Of a stretch of DNA of 34,485 nt, positions 24,269-33,038 are shown one piece after another (the stretch's first letter is position 1; each line of letters opens with the position of its first letter). The translations under genes and the position numbers were made by a program. Location: NCBI GenBank assembly GCA_007126035.1, contig SLCC01000075.1, positions 1 to 34,485 of the forward strand, written 5' to 3'. Below the pieces are notes generated by a model, which did no database searches, had not been told where the DNA came from, and worked only from the letters and a program-made list of their open reading frames with translations. Source of the DNA: Gemmatimonadota bacterium (GTDB lineage Bacteria > Gemmatimonadota > Gemmatimonadetes > Longimicrobiales > RSA9).

Positions 24269-27200
24269 TCAACTCGGGAAGCTCGTGGACGCCGTCCCGG
24301 ACTCCCCCGCCCTCGCGGTATCGGACCCGAATCGCTCCTGGAGGCTCCTCACCTCCCGGCGCCGATGCGTCAGAGCGATCACCGCGTCCGCCGCCGCCGA
24401 AGCCGCGGACATGGTTGTGCAGTAAGGGATACGGTACGCTATGGCCGTACGGCGCATGGTGTAATCGTCGTATTGTGACTTCTTGCCCAGCGGCGTGTTG
24501 ATGAGCAGCTGCACCTCCCCGCTGATGATCCCATCGGCGATATCAGGACGGCCCTCGCCAACCTTGAAGATCGGCTCCGCCGGGACACCCCGGGCGCGCA
24601 GGTAACGGGCCGTGCCACCAGTGGCTCGGATGGTGAAGCCCAGCTCGTGGAGCCGGCGAACTATGGGCGTGACCGTCGCCTTGTCGTTGTTGTTCACCGT
24701 GACCACCACAGTGCCGGACGTGGGGAGCGACGCGCCCGCGGAGACCTGCGCCTTGGCGTACGCCATGCCGAAGGACTCGTCCAGTCCCATGACCTCCCCG
24801 GTCGAGCGCATCTCGGGACCCAGAATCACGTCCACGTTGAACTTCTCGAAGGGGAAAACAGCTTCCTTCATGGCTACGCCCACCGGTGATGGGTCGGTCT
24901 CCAGGTCCAGCCCCACGTCCGCCAGGCTCCGGCCCACCATGACCCGGGCCGCTGCCCTGGCAAAGGCGATCCCCGTTGCCTTGGCCACGAACGGCACCGT
25001 CCTGGACGCCCGCGGGTTGACCTCGAGCACGTAGACCAGGCCGTCCCTGATGGCGAACTGCACGTTGATCAGCCCGATCACGCCGAGCTCGGTGGCGAAC
25101 CGCCGGGTGAGGCGTCGCATCTCGTCCACCTCCTCGTCCTTGAGGAGGTACGGCGGCAGTACGCAGGCCGAGTCACCGGAATGAACGCCTGCGTCCTCGA
25201 TGTGCTGCATAACGCCGGCGATGACCACGTTCTCGCCGTCGCAGACCGCGTCCACATCCGCCTCGAAGGCATCCTCGAGGAACCGATCGATCAGGACGGG
25301 GTGGTCAGGGCTGGCCCGGACCGCGCGCTCGAAGTACGACCTGAGGGATGCCTCATCGTAGACGATCTCCATGGCCCGTCCGCCCAGCACGTACGAAGGC
25401 CGGACCAGGGCCGGGTATCCCACCTTCGCCGCCACCCGCACCGCCTGCTCCACACTGGTGGCGACCCCGTTGGGCGGCACCGCGGCGCCGATGGAGCGGC
25501 ACAAATCGACGAACCGGTCGCGGTCCTCCGCCCGGTCGATGGCATCGACGCTGGTACCCAGGATCGGCACGCCCAGGTCGGCCAGTGGCTTGGCGAGCTT
25601 GAGGGGCGTCTGTCCGCCGAGCTGGACGATGACCCCCTCCGGCTGCTCCCTGGCGACGATCTCGATCACGTCCTCCAACGTGAGCGGCTCGAAGTAGAGG
25701 CGGTCGGAGATGTCGAAGTCCGTGGATACCGTCTCCGGGTTCGAGTTCACCATGATGGTCTCGAACCCGTCGGCACGCAGTGCCAGCGCCGCCTGGACAC
25801 AGCAGTAGTCGAACTCGATCCCCTGGCCGATCCGGTTCGGGCCACTCCCCAGGATCAACACTTTGCGGGCATCGCTGGGAGGCGCCTCCGACTCGGATTC
25901 GTAGGCCGAGTACAGGTACGGCGTGGCGGCGGGGAATTCGCCGGCGCAGGTGTCCACCATCTGGTAGGTGGGCCGGACGCCCAGCTCCCAGCGCAGGTCC
26001 CGCACCTCCCTCTCGGTCACGCTCCGGAGCCGGGCCAGCTGCTGGTCGGAAAAGCCCAGGCGCTTCATGTGGCGCAGCGCCGCCGCGTCCACGCCCGTCA
26101 GTCCCGCTCCCGCCGCATCCTCCACCTGCCCTTGCCCCTGGACGCCGAGCCCGGCGAACCAGCGCTCCGCGTCCACCAGCTCCGCGAACTGGGCCAGGAA
26201 CCATGGATCGATGCCGGTGACCTGGTGGATCTCTGCCGGGGCACACCCCTTCTCCAGGGCACGCTTGACCTGGAACGGCCGATCGGCGGTAGGACGACGC
26301 AGTGCGGCTCGCAGCGTCTCTTCCGTGTCGTCCGCCAGGCCGTCGTCCTGGGGGCGGTCGCCGGTGACCCAAGCGCCCCGGTCTATCTCCAGACCCCGCA
26401 GCCCCTTCTGCCAGGCCTGTTTGAACGTCCGGCCAATGGCCATCGCCTCGCCCACCGCCTTCATCTGCACCCCCAGCGTCGGATCCGCTGCCGGGAACTT
26501 CTCGAATGCGAACCTGGGGAACTTGACCACCACGTAGTCAAGCACCGGCTCGAAGGAAGCGGGCGTCACGCGGGTGATGTCGTTGGGCAGCTCGTCCAGC
26601 CGGTAGCCCACCGCCAGCTTGGCACCGATACGGGCGATGGGAAAACCCGTGGCCTTGGACGCCAGCGCCGACGAGCGGGAGACCCGGGGATTCATCTCCA
26701 CCACCAGCATCTCGCCGTCCCCAGGGTTCACCGCGAACTGGATGTTGCAGCCACCAGCCTCGACGCCGATCTCCCGGATGATGGCGATGGCCGCGTCCCG
26801 CATCGCCTGGTACTCCACGTCCGACAACGTCTGGGCCGGCGCTACCGTGATGGAGTCGCCGGTGTGGACGCCCATGGGATCCACGTTCTCGATGGAGCAG
26901 ACCACCAGCACGTTGTCGGCCCCGTCCCGCATCATCTCCAGCTCGTATTCCTTCCAGCCGATGACGGAACGGTCGATCAGGACTTCGTTGACCGGTGAGA
27001 GATCGAGCCCTCGCTGCACCGCCACCCGGAACTCCTCCAGGTTGTAGGCGATCCCGCCGCCCGAACCGCCCAGCGTGAAGGACGGCCGGATGATGGCAGG
27101 ATAGCCGATGTCATCCACGATCCCCAGCGCCTGGTCCACCGTGCGGGCGAACCCGCCGGTGGGAACGTTCAGCCCGATGCGGACCATGGCCGCGGCGAAC

Positions 27201-27592
27201 TCCTCACGGTCCTCGGCCATGCGAATGGCACGGGCGTCCGCGCCGATCAGCTCCACGTTCCACCGCTCCAGCACGCCCCGGTCATGGAGGTCCAGCGCCA
27301 CGTTCAGGGCGGTCTGGCCGCCCATGGTGGGCAGCAGGGCCTGCGGACGCTCCCGCTCGATGATCCGCTCGACCCACTCGGCTGTGATCGGCTCTATGTA
27401 CGTGCGGTGGGCCAGGTCCGGGTCCGTCATTATCGTGGCCGGGTTGCTGTTCACCAGCACCACCCGGTAACCCTCCTCACGGAGAGCCCGGACCGCCTGG
27501 GTCCCGGAATAGTCGAACTCGCAGCCCTGTCCGATCACTATCGGGCCGGAGCCTATGAGCAGTATGCTCCCCAGATCGTCTCTTCTCGGCAC
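24269..27592 (-). CDS. carB: Carbamoyl-phosphate synthase large subunit
   Basis: This cytoplasmic enzyme makes carbamoyl phosphate from ammonia, bicarbonate and two ATP for arginine and pyrimidine synthesis. It has 1107 residues (E. coli 1073). The two homologous halves are clear: [22 protein letters not shown] and [10 protein letters not shown] in the first, [20 protein letters not shown] and [11 protein letters not shown] in the second. The C-terminal MGS-like regulatory domain follows ([16 protein letters not shown]). I choose the GTG at 27592, giving [14 protein letters not shown], because family members start this way; the frame stays open to a GTG at 27667. The partner carA is not in this window. 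The next gene on the strand is the acylase, eight bases after the stop. Confidence 0.95.
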   Translation of the reverse strand: MPRRDDLGSILLIGSGPIVIGQGCEFDYSGTQAVRALREEGYRVVLVNSNPATIMTDPDLAHRTYIEPITAEWVERIIERERPQALLPTMGGQTALNVALDLHDRGVLERWNVELIGADARAIRMAEDREEFAAAMVRIGLNVPTGGFARTVDQALGIVDDIGYPAIIRPSFTLGGSGGGIAYNLEEFRVAVQRGLDLSPVNEVLIDRSVIGWKEYELEMMRDGADNVLVVCSIENVDPMGVHTGDSITVAPAQTLSDVEYQAMRDAAIAIIREIGVEAGGCNIQFAVNPGDGEMLVVEMNPRVSRSSALASKATGFPIARIGAKLAVGYRLDELPNDITRVTPASFEPVLDYVVVKFPRFAFEKFPAADPTLGVQMKAVGEAMAIGRTFKQAWQKGLRGLEIDRGAWVTGDRPQDDGLADDTEETLRAALRRPTADRPFQVKRALEKGCAPAEIHQVTGIDPWFLAQFAELVDAERWFAGLGVQGQGQVEDAAGAGLTGVDAAALRHMKRLGFSDQQLARLRSVTEREVRDLRWELGVRPTYQMVDTCAGEFPAATPYLYSAYESESEAPPSDARKVLILGSGPNRIGQGIEFDYCCVQAALALRADGFETIMVNSNPETVSTDFDISDRLYFEPLTLEDVIEIVAREQPEGVIVQLGGQTPLKLAKPLADLGVPILGTSVDAIDRAEDRDRFVDLCRSIGAAVPPNGVATSVEQAVRVAAKVGYPALVRPSYVLGGRAMEIVYDEASLRSYFERAVRASPDHPVLIDRFLEDAFEADVDAVCDGENVVIAGVMQHIEDAGVHSGDSACVLPPYLLKDEEVDEMRRLTRRFATELGVIGLINVQFAIRDGLVYVLEVNPRASRTVPFVAKATGIAFARAAARVMVGRSLADVGLDLETDPSPVGVAMKEAVFPFEKFNVDVILGPEMRSTGEVMGLDESFGMAYAKAQVSAGASLPTSGTVVVTVNNNDKATVTPIVRRLHELGFTIRATGGTARYLRARGVPAEPIFKVGEGRPDIADGIISGEVQLLINTPLGKKSQYDDYTMRRTAIAYRIPYCTTMSAASAAADAVIALTHRRREVRSLQERFGSDTARAGESGTASTSFPS

Positions 27593-27807
27593 AGCAGGTC
27601 CGGTGGATGGGAATGGATACGGGTCGGTATACTGGCGCAGCGGGGTCCGAAAACGCAAGCCCGACACCTGCCAGCCCCACAGCCGGACCTCTCCCGGGCC
27701 AATCTACGCGGTCTAGCTCTTGCACCCGTGGACCGAGCCGGGGGAGCCAGCCCGCCGGGCCGGATAGCGCCGCGCTTCACCGCCACGGGCAGAGCGCGAT
27801 TCCATAG

Positions 27808-28134
27808 ATGACCACCAACTGGATCAACCGTGAAACAAGGCAGCAACCCGTGGACGGCGGCTATCCGGCAGTAGAAGAAAGGCTCGGCACATTGATCATC
27901 GAAGGCCAGCGCCAGGAGGTGTGGGTCCGATCCACGCCGGACTCCGACGGCACCTGGCACAACGCACTCCTCTTCCGAAGAGACGGTAAGCTAGCGGCGC
28001 TGCACAGCAGCGTGGCAGGAGTCAGCTGGCACGTACCTCCCGGCATCGCTCTCCAGCGAGCACGGGAACTGGGTGAGCAGGAGCAGATCCAGATGTTCCA
28101 GCGGGCCCAACGGCCACGCCCGCCACTGCTGTGA
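27808..28134 (+). CDS. Small hypothetical protein
   Basis: The 108-residue product, divergent from carB, has no signal or membrane segment. Its middle alternates beta-like strands (GTLIIEGQRQEVWVRSTPD, TWHNALLFRRDGKLAAL), suggesting one small beta-sheet domain, followed by a helical end (ALQRARELGEQEQIQMFQRA) and a Pro-rich tail. No convincing ribosome-binding site precedes the ATG; a GTG at 27850 is an alternative start. High G/C in third codon positions supports coding. I do not recognise the family. Confidence 0.6.
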   Translation: MTTNWINRETRQQPVDGGYPAVEERLGTLIIEGQRQEVWVRSTPDSDGTWHNALLFRRDGKLAALHSSVAGVSWHVPPGIALQRARELGEQEQIQMFQRAQRPRPPLL

Positions 28135-28194
28135 GCCCGCCGGGCCAGATATGAGCCGCCCGCCCGCGACCACCGGAGCCGGGCGTCACCAGGA

Positions 28195-28413
28195 TCAGCC
28201 GTCGACCTCCTGCGGCGCCACCTCTTCCGGCTCCCTGGGACGCGGCCGGACCGGCTCGCCCAGCTCAGCCATCTCGCTGACCTCCTCGCCCCGGACCACC
28301 AGGCCAGGCTTCTCCAGCGGGGGCTTCACGTAGCCCCGGTCCCGATCGGGCCCGGGGTCGCCACAGGCGGTAAGAACCGCCGCAGCCAGTAGCACCAGAA
28401 CCTTCCGCAGCAT
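28195..28413 (-). CDS. Small putative lipoprotein
   Basis: The 72-residue product begins MLRKVLVLLAAAVLTAC, a clear lipoprotein signal with lipidated Cys17. The mature peptide is short, highly charged and proline-rich (GDPGPDRDRGYVKPPLEKPG...), probably disordered. The ATG at 28413 is preceded by AGGAGG about five bases upstream, which fixes the start over a longer frame beginning at 28437. It is convergent with the preceding small gene. Function is unknown. Confidence 0.6.
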   Translation of the reverse strand: MLRKVLVLLAAAVLTACGDPGPDRDRGYVKPPLEKPGLVVRGEEVSEMAELGEPVRPRPREPEEVAPQEVDG

Positions 28414-28548
28414 CCAGCCTCCTGATCCGTCGTTCATGGAAGACCCGCATACTACCCGAGGTGGGGCGACCGCGCCAGCGGCGCCCCCTCACCCGGCCGA
28501 CCGCCAGCCGCATTCACCCATACCGCGGGGAGTGTGGGAGAGTGGCCC

Positions 28549-28577
28549 TTGACATTATCGTATATGTAGCTTCCTAT
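28549..28577 (+). promoter_or_regulatory. Candidate promoter of the basic protein gene
   Basis: A consensus -35 box TTGACA (28549-28554) is followed 17 bases later by TCCTAT (28572-28577), a poor -10. The surroundings (28550-28600) are far more A/T-rich than the rest of the window. The weak -10 could mean dependence on an activator. Confidence 0.45.
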
Positions 28578-28595
28578 TTGTGACATTCATCACAA
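28578..28595. promoter_or_regulatory. Crp/Fnr-family-type binding site
   Basis: TTGTGA (28578-28583) and TCACAA (28590-28595) are perfect arms around 6 bases, so the core is exactly TGTGA-N6-TCACA, the Crp consensus. It directly follows the candidate -10 box and lies 32 bp before the ATG at 28627. Overlap with the start site suggests repression; activation of a promoter further downstream is not excluded. No Crp-type regulator gene is in the window. Confidence 0.55.
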
Positions 28596-28626
28596 TAAAG
28601 CACCCGCAATCCGAAAGGACGTCCAT

Positions 28627-29055
28627 ATGGCCGAGACAAACCCTGAAGTCATGGCGATGATCAAGGATGAGCTGCAGAAGAACCCTGACATCTCCAATCA
28701 GGAACTGTTCGAAAAGGCCCAGTCCGTAGACCCGGACATTGCCAAGCTGTCCGCCCGGCAGTTCAATGCCCGCTATCCACTACAGGTCAAGCGGACCGTG
28801 GCGCCGAAGAAGAAGACCACGACCCGGCGCACCGCCCGAGGTCGCACTCGCGGGGAGACCAGGACCGCCGCGGCGCGACGGGCACCAGCAACGCCCCGCC
28901 TGAGCAAGGCGCCCACCGACTCCCGCGACAAGGTCAGGGCCGTCCTCCTCGAACTGGCACGTGACGTGGCCGCCGCCGAGGGTAAGGGCGATGTGGTGGA
29001 CGTGATCATGAGTATCGATCGCTACGTCGATCGCGTGGTCAAGGCAGCCGGCTGA
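28627..29055 (+). CDS. Basic histone-H1-like protein, possible nucleoid-associated protein
   Basis: The 142-residue product has three parts. Residues 1-56 form an acidic-to-neutral helical domain (MIKDELQKNPDISNQELFEKAQSVDPDIAKLSARQFNARYPLQV). Residues 57-95 are a very basic, low-complexity stretch rich in Lys, Arg, Thr and Ala (KKKTTTRRTARGRTRGETR), like bacterial H1-type DNA-binding tails. Residues 96-142 form a second helical domain (DKVRAVLLELARDVAAAEGKGDVVDVIMSIDRYVDRVVKAAG) that could drive oligomerisation. AAAGGA precedes the ATG. DNA binding is inferred from composition only; an RNA-binding or ribosome-associated role is also possible. The upstream A/T-rich promoter with a Crp-type palindrome suggests regulated expression. 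Confidence 0.7.
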   Translation: MAETNPEVMAMIKDELQKNPDISNQELFEKAQSVDPDIAKLSARQFNARYPLQVKRTVAPKKKTTTRRTARGRTRGETRTAAARRAPATPRLSKAPTDSRDKVRAVLLELARDVAAAEGKGDVVDVIMSIDRYVDRVVKAAG

Positions 29056-29086
29056 GCCGTCGCCCAGGTCCTGATCAAGTCCCGAC

Positions 29087-29103
29087 CCACGGTGCTACCG
29101 TGG
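29087..29103 (+). terminator. Hairpin after the basic protein gene
   Basis: CCACGG (29087-29092) pairs perfectly with CCGTGG (29098-29103) across a 5-nt loop, 31 bases after the stop. No T-run follows. It may mark the transcript end. The rest of 29104-29325 shows no further convincing element. Confidence 0.3.
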
Positions 29104-29325
29104 CACATTGACGTATTTGGATCATATTCGCTGGCATTTACCTCTGGCGCCGGCTCGGCGACTGGCGGTGGGAAGGCTTGCCCTGTCGCTGACCGGAGGG
29201 TCCGGGTGTGATGGCAGGCGAGATGGTGGCATGGAAGTGCCTGTTCCGTGGCCGCTGAAACCACCGGGCGCAGGGCTGCGTAGGTAGGGGTGAGGCGTAG
29301 ACTACTGGTCTCGTTCCGAGCGTCC

Positions 29326-31551
29326 ATGACCATGCCACGAAGGTTGTCCGGTCTTGTCTTCCTGTGCTGGTGTATAGCTGCCGCGGTCTTCTGCGAACGC
29401 GCACCGGCTGCGTTGCCTCTTGTCCTCCTGCCCGCCCCGCTGCAGGCGCAGGCTGCAGGTGGTGGGGCGGCTCCCGCGGACACGGCCGGCGCATTCGTGG
29501 ACGCGGGCGCGGCGGAAATCCTGGATCGTGCCCGTCAGGCCAGGCACCATACGGACGAGGCGCTGCGCAGCTACTCGGCGCTGATCCGCTCCCGCATGGC
29601 GCTGGGCCTCCGGATGCCGTTGAAGGACCGTACCCTGGCCCGCTACGAGGGCGCCGCGCGGGTCCGCTGGAGCCGGGATGCCGACGACGTGGTCCAGGTC
29701 CTGGCCGGCAGGCTCCAGACGCCGGAGGGTGTGGAGCCCACGGCCGACGCGGGCCAGATGCGGCCCTTCGATCCGGGCGGCGACCGTCTCTACCTGGGCA
29801 TCAACTTCGGACGCGACGGTGATCAAGACGATTACTGGATCCGCCACCCCCTGGGCGACCTGGCGGAGGAGCACTACCGCTACCAGAGTGGCGACACGCT
29901 TGTGGTCAGGCTCCAGGACGGGCGCGAGGTGCGGGTGGTGGAGCTCCGGGTGATCCCCCGGCGAACCGACCCGAACAGCGTGCGCGGCGTCCTGTGGGTC
30001 GACGCGGCGTCCGGCGCACTGGTCCAGGGCGCGTTCCGGCTGGCGCGTCGAGTGGACATTTTGCATGACATCGCGTCCGTGGACGACGATGCCAGGAGGA
30101 TGGCCGGCAGAGTGCCGTTCATCACGCCCCTGGAGTTCGACATATCTCTCATGACGGTGGAGTACTCCTTGTGGGAGATGCGGCACTGGCTGCCCCGGAG
30201 CATGCGCTTCGAGGGCATGGTCCGGACGGGGATCCTCCATTTCCCGGCGTCCTTCGACGTCAGCTATCAGCTCTTCGACGTGACGACGGACGCGGACCCG
30301 GTCCTGGAGCCGGAGGCGGACATCATCGCCCGCACCATCGCCGAGTGGAGCGGCGAGGGTGAGACATCCACGTCGGAGCGGGAAGTGAACGGGCGTCGGC
30401 AGGTGCGGATACTGCCGGTGGACACGTCGCTCCTGCTGGAGAGCGACCTGCTGCCGCCGCCGATCTGGGCAAGTGCGCCCGACTTCCTGAGCGACAGCGA
30501 CCTGAAAGCGATCGAGGATCGCCTGGCCTCGATTCCCATGCCTGCGCGACCGGGGCTGCCGGTCCGGTTCGGCTGGGGCTACGGCGAGCCGGGGATGCTT
30601 CGCTACAACCGGATCGAGGCTCTGTCCGTGGGAGCACGGCTGACAGCGCCGTTACCGCACGTGACGCTGACGGCCATCGGCCGGCTGGGCCTGGGAGACC
30701 TGCACCCCAACGCCGAGGTGTTGCTCACCCACGAGACCATCCGACGGCGCCTCGCGCTGAAGGGTTATCACGAGCTGGCCACCGCCGACGTATCGCGCGG
30801 CGCGCTTGGCGCTGGCAACTCCCTGTCCGCCCTGTTCTTCGGCCGCGACGAGGGCGAGTACTACCGTGCCACCGGCGCCGAAGTAGCCCTCTCCCCGCCG
30901 GCACTGGAGCGGCGGATGTGGGACCTGCGGGCCTACGCCGAGCGGCAGGGCGCCGTGGAGCGGAACACTCAGATCGCGCTGCCCCGGGCATGGTCCGACA
31001 GCGTGTTCCGCCCCAACATCGCAGCCGACGCCGCCACGCAGTTCGGGGCACTATTCCGGCTCCAGCCGTGGTGGGGGACGGACCCGGCCAGGGCACAGCT
31101 CGGGCTGGACCTCCTGCTCCAGGCGGAGACGGGGGACTTCGATCACGCCAGAGGCGGGCTGACCCTGCGGGGGGCCGTGCCCATCTTCGCCGGGTTGCGA
31201 CTGGGCGCGGAGGCGGGCGTAGGCACGTCCCACGGCGAAGTCCCCGTCCAGCGGCAGTTCTTCCTGGGTGGCGCCAGCACGCTCAGGGGCTACGAGCCCA
31301 GCACCGTGGCTGGCACCAGCATGGTTCGGAGCCGCTTGGAGGTGGCACGGGCCACACCATTCGCGAACCTGGCGGTCTTCTCCGACTGGGGCTGGGCCGG
31401 CGACCGCGCGGACATCCGCAGCCGGGACCAGCGCTGGTCGGTCGGCGTCGGCGGATCGCTGCTCGATGGGCTGATCCGTCTCGACCTGGCCCGCGGCCTG
31501 GCGGCGCCAAGGGGCTGGCGCCTGGACCTGCACCTGGACGCGGTGCTGTGA
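29326..31551 (+). CDS. Outer-membrane barrel protein with Omp85-like C-terminus (DUF5686-like)
   Basis: This 741-residue protein has an N-terminal signal (MPRRLSGLVFLCWCIAAAVF...LQAQA), a large periplasmic beta-rich region (about 50-400) and a C-terminal beta-barrel. The barrel contains VQRQFFLGGASTLRGYEPS (near residue 641-659), which matches the conserved loop-6 region (VRGY/F-type) of BamA/TamA-like proteins. It ends in strands typical of outer-membrane proteins (GWRLDLHLDAVL). POTRA repeats are not evident, so it is not BamA itself. The style fits DUF5686-type proteins of Bacteroidota and relatives. The start is uncertain: ATG 29326 or 29332, or GTG 29290; none has a strong ribosome-binding site, and the signal peptide favours 29326/29332. 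Function unknown. Confidence 0.82.
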   Translation: MTMPRRLSGLVFLCWCIAAAVFCERAPAALPLVLLPAPLQAQAAGGGAAPADTAGAFVDAGAAEILDRARQARHHTDEALRSYSALIRSRMALGLRMPLKDRTLARYEGAARVRWSRDADDVVQVLAGRLQTPEGVEPTADAGQMRPFDPGGDRLYLGINFGRDGDQDDYWIRHPLGDLAEEHYRYQSGDTLVVRLQDGREVRVVELRVIPRRTDPNSVRGVLWVDAASGALVQGAFRLARRVDILHDIASVDDDARRMAGRVPFITPLEFDISLMTVEYSLWEMRHWLPRSMRFEGMVRTGILHFPASFDVSYQLFDVTTDADPVLEPEADIIARTIAEWSGEGETSTSEREVNGRRQVRILPVDTSLLLESDLLPPPIWASAPDFLSDSDLKAIEDRLASIPMPARPGLPVRFGWGYGEPGMLRYNRIEALSVGARLTAPLPHVTLTAIGRLGLGDLHPNAEVLLTHETIRRRLALKGYHELATADVSRGALGAGNSLSALFFGRDEGEYYRATGAEVALSPPALERRMWDLRAYAERQGAVERNTQIALPRAWSDSVFRPNIAADAATQFGALFRLQPWWGTDPARAQLGLDLLLQAETGDFDHARGGLTLRGAVPIFAGLRLGAEAGVGTSHGEVPVQRQFFLGGASTLRGYEPSTVAGTSMVRSRLEVARATPFANLAVFSDWGWAGDRADIRSRDQRWSVGVGGSLLDGLIRLDLARGLAAPRGWRLDLHLDAVL

Positions 31552-31592
31552 TGCGCCGGAGGGTCAGCGGTCCAGCATTGTGAGCCGAGCCA

Positions 31593-31649
31593 TCATCCCC
31601 CGGCCGGCATGGCGGCGACGGCGGCAAGGGCGATGAACAGTCGGCTCAC
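31593..31649 (-). CDS. Possible 18-residue hydrophobic peptide
   Basis: On the minus strand a strong ribosome-binding site GGGAGGA is followed after five bases by GTG at 31649 and an 18-codon frame, MSRLFIALAAVAAMPAGG. It resembles a signal peptide cut short, or a leader peptide. It lies between the OM-barrel stop and the ROK gene. It may be a decayed gene start or chance; the strong ribosome-binding site is the only reason to list it. Confidence 0.2.
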   Translation of the reverse strand: MSRLFIALAAVAAMPAGG

Positions 31650-31673
31650 GGAGTCCTCCCGGTAAAGCGTCCA

Positions 31674-31709
31674 CTGCAGGGCTCGAAGTGCAAAGGGCGT
31701 ACCCTGCAG
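31674..31709. other. 8-bp perfect inverted repeat in the OM protein/ROK intergenic region
   Basis: CTGCAGGG (31674-31681) and CCCTGCAG (31702-31709) are perfect arms around 20 bases. It lies just upstream (minus strand) of the small peptide's ribosome-binding site and downstream of the ROK gene. It may be an operator or a 3' hairpin of the ROK transcript. Confidence 0.35.
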
Positions 31710-31809
31710 GCTATGGCAGGCAATGTTCATCGGCTGTCCGGAGCGGGTCCCTGGCTTCAGGCGAGCAGACGTGGACATTCGTCTTGCTGCGGGGGGCGGG
31801 TGGGCGTGT

Positions 31810-32805
31810 TCAGGCGCTTCTGTCGGCGAAAGCCTGCCGAGCCAGCACGGCGCCGCCGATCACACCGGCCTCCGGCCCGAACCTGGCCCGGTGGACCTCC
31901 AGGTCTCGGGTGCAGGCGTCGAGGGCGTACTCCCGGACATGCGCTTCCGCCATCTCCAGGAGCCTGGGTATCCCGTCAATGACCCCACCACCGATCACCA
32001 GCCGCTGCGGGTTGAACCCGTTGACGACACCCACCATGCCAGCGCCCAGATGATGTCCCGCCTCCTCCACGATCTGCGCGGCGAGGTCGTCGCCGTCGTC
32101 GAATGCTTCCGCTACGGTCTCGGACCGGATCCGGTCGAGTCCACCCGCCCGCTCGATGATCCCGGCCCCGAGCTCAGGGTCTCGTTCCGCTGCCTGGCGA
32201 GCCTGTTTGGCCAGGGCCCACCCGCCGACATACGCCTCCAGGCAGCCGCGATTGCCGCAACTGCATTCCCGGCCGTCCACCACGATCGTGGTATGACCGA
32301 TCTCGGCCGCGTGGCCCAGGTGACCGGTGAGGAGCCGTCCGTCCGCCACGACGCCGCCGCCCAGGCCGGTGCCGATGAAGACCACTACCATGTCCCGGAC
32401 CTCCTGCCCGGTGGTCTGCGACCACTCCCCCAAAGCGATCACGTTCACGTCGTTGCCGACGACCACCGGCAACTCCAGACCCCGCTCCAGCCGATCCCGG
32501 AGCGGAACATTGTCCCAACCGGGCAGGTTCGGCGAGCTGAGCACCGCGCCGCGGTCCATGCTCACCTGCCCACAGATCCCGACACCGATGGCCAGCGGCT
32601 CGGATTCCGCCTTCTCCCGAAGCTCCGCGAGACGCTGGATCAGCTCGACGATTATCGCCTCAGGACCGCGCTGCGCCAGCGTCGGATACTCCTCCAGCTC
32701 GGTCACTTCGCCGCGGCGAGCCACCACACCCAGAGCGATTTTTCCGCCGCCGATGTCCACGCCGATCGCGGGCCACTCGCGCCCGGGTTCACGATCACGA
32801 CTCAT
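31810..32805 (-). CDS. ROK-family sugar kinase (glucokinase-like)
   Basis: This 331-residue cytoplasmic protein most likely phosphorylates glucose or a related sugar with ATP. The ATP-binding start reads IGVDIGGGKIALGV (the usual DIGGTK with Thr replaced by Gly). The catalytic GNDVNVIALGE and the GTGLGGGVVADG phosphate loop follow. The zinc-binding segment reads AEIGHTTIVVDGRECSCGNRGCLEAY with the C-x-C-G-x-x-G-C pattern. A C-terminal IGGGV and GVIGGAVLA complete the fold. No N-terminal helix-turn-helix is present, so it is a kinase rather than a ROK repressor. The ATG overlaps the upstream small gene's stop (ATGA) and has GGAGGT upstream. Confidence 0.92.
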   Translation of the reverse strand: MSRDREPGREWPAIGVDIGGGKIALGVVARRGEVTELEEYPTLAQRGPEAIIVELIQRLAELREKAESEPLAIGVGICGQVSMDRGAVLSSPNLPGWDNVPLRDRLERGLELPVVVGNDVNVIALGEWSQTTGQEVRDMVVVFIGTGLGGGVVADGRLLTGHLGHAAEIGHTTIVVDGRECSCGNRGCLEAYVGGWALAKQARQAAERDPELGAGIIERAGGLDRIRSETVAEAFDDGDDLAAQIVEEAGHHLGAGMVGVVNGFNPQRLVIGGGVIDGIPRLLEMAEAHVREYALDACTRDLEVHRARFGPEAGVIGGAVLARQAFADRSA

Positions 32806-33038
32806 TGAACCTCCACGTCCCGCACCAAGCCCCGGTCATCGCCAGTGGCGATCCGGCCGTCAGACCCGGCACCGCAACTTCCGTGACGACTCGCGTCTGG
32901 CCGAGCGCCGGGACCAGGTGGTGAACGCGCCGTCTTCCGGACATTGGGCGACAGGGCGGTGAGCGTCTCCTCCAGCTCCAGGTAGTGCTGGAGGAACTCG
33001 CCGACCTCGAGGTCAAAGGTGATGTCAGGTCGGCGCAT
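32802..33038 (-). CDS. Small DUF1858-like protein with apparent out-of-frame middle
   Basis: The 78-residue frame starts inside the end of the DUF438 gene (14-base overlap) and ends in the ATGA overlap with the ROK gene, so it belongs to the operon. Residues 1-35 (DITFDLEVGEFLQHYLELEETLTALSPNVRK) match the DUF1858 pattern as I remember it. From 36 to about 61 the protein becomes Pro/Ser/Gly-rich and unlike the family. The neighbouring frame there reads RRVHHLVPALGQTRVVTEVAVPGLTA, family-like, with clearly higher G/C in third positions (21 of 26 codons against 15 of 28). The last part (RIATGDDRGLVRDVEVQ) again fits in the first frame. This points to two compensating one-base shifts near 32933 and 32853, either sequencing errors or real damage. 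Confidence 0.6.
   Translation of the reverse strand: MRRPDITFDLEVGEFLQHYLELEETLTALSPNVRKTARSPPGPGARPDASRHGSCGAGSDGRIATGDDRGLVRDVEVQ

Noticed and set aside
27593-27667. Longer carB N-terminus from GTG 27667
   Set aside because: The 25 extra residues are Pro/Tyr/Arg-rich and not family-like; a TATACC box (27626-27631, minus strand) lies inside them, and CarB proteins usually start at the PRRxDLxSILLIG segment.
32795-33016. Separate gene in the second frame over the DUF1858-like region
   Set aside because: Only its middle is family-like; its start and end are not, so it is better explained as the displaced middle of one gene.
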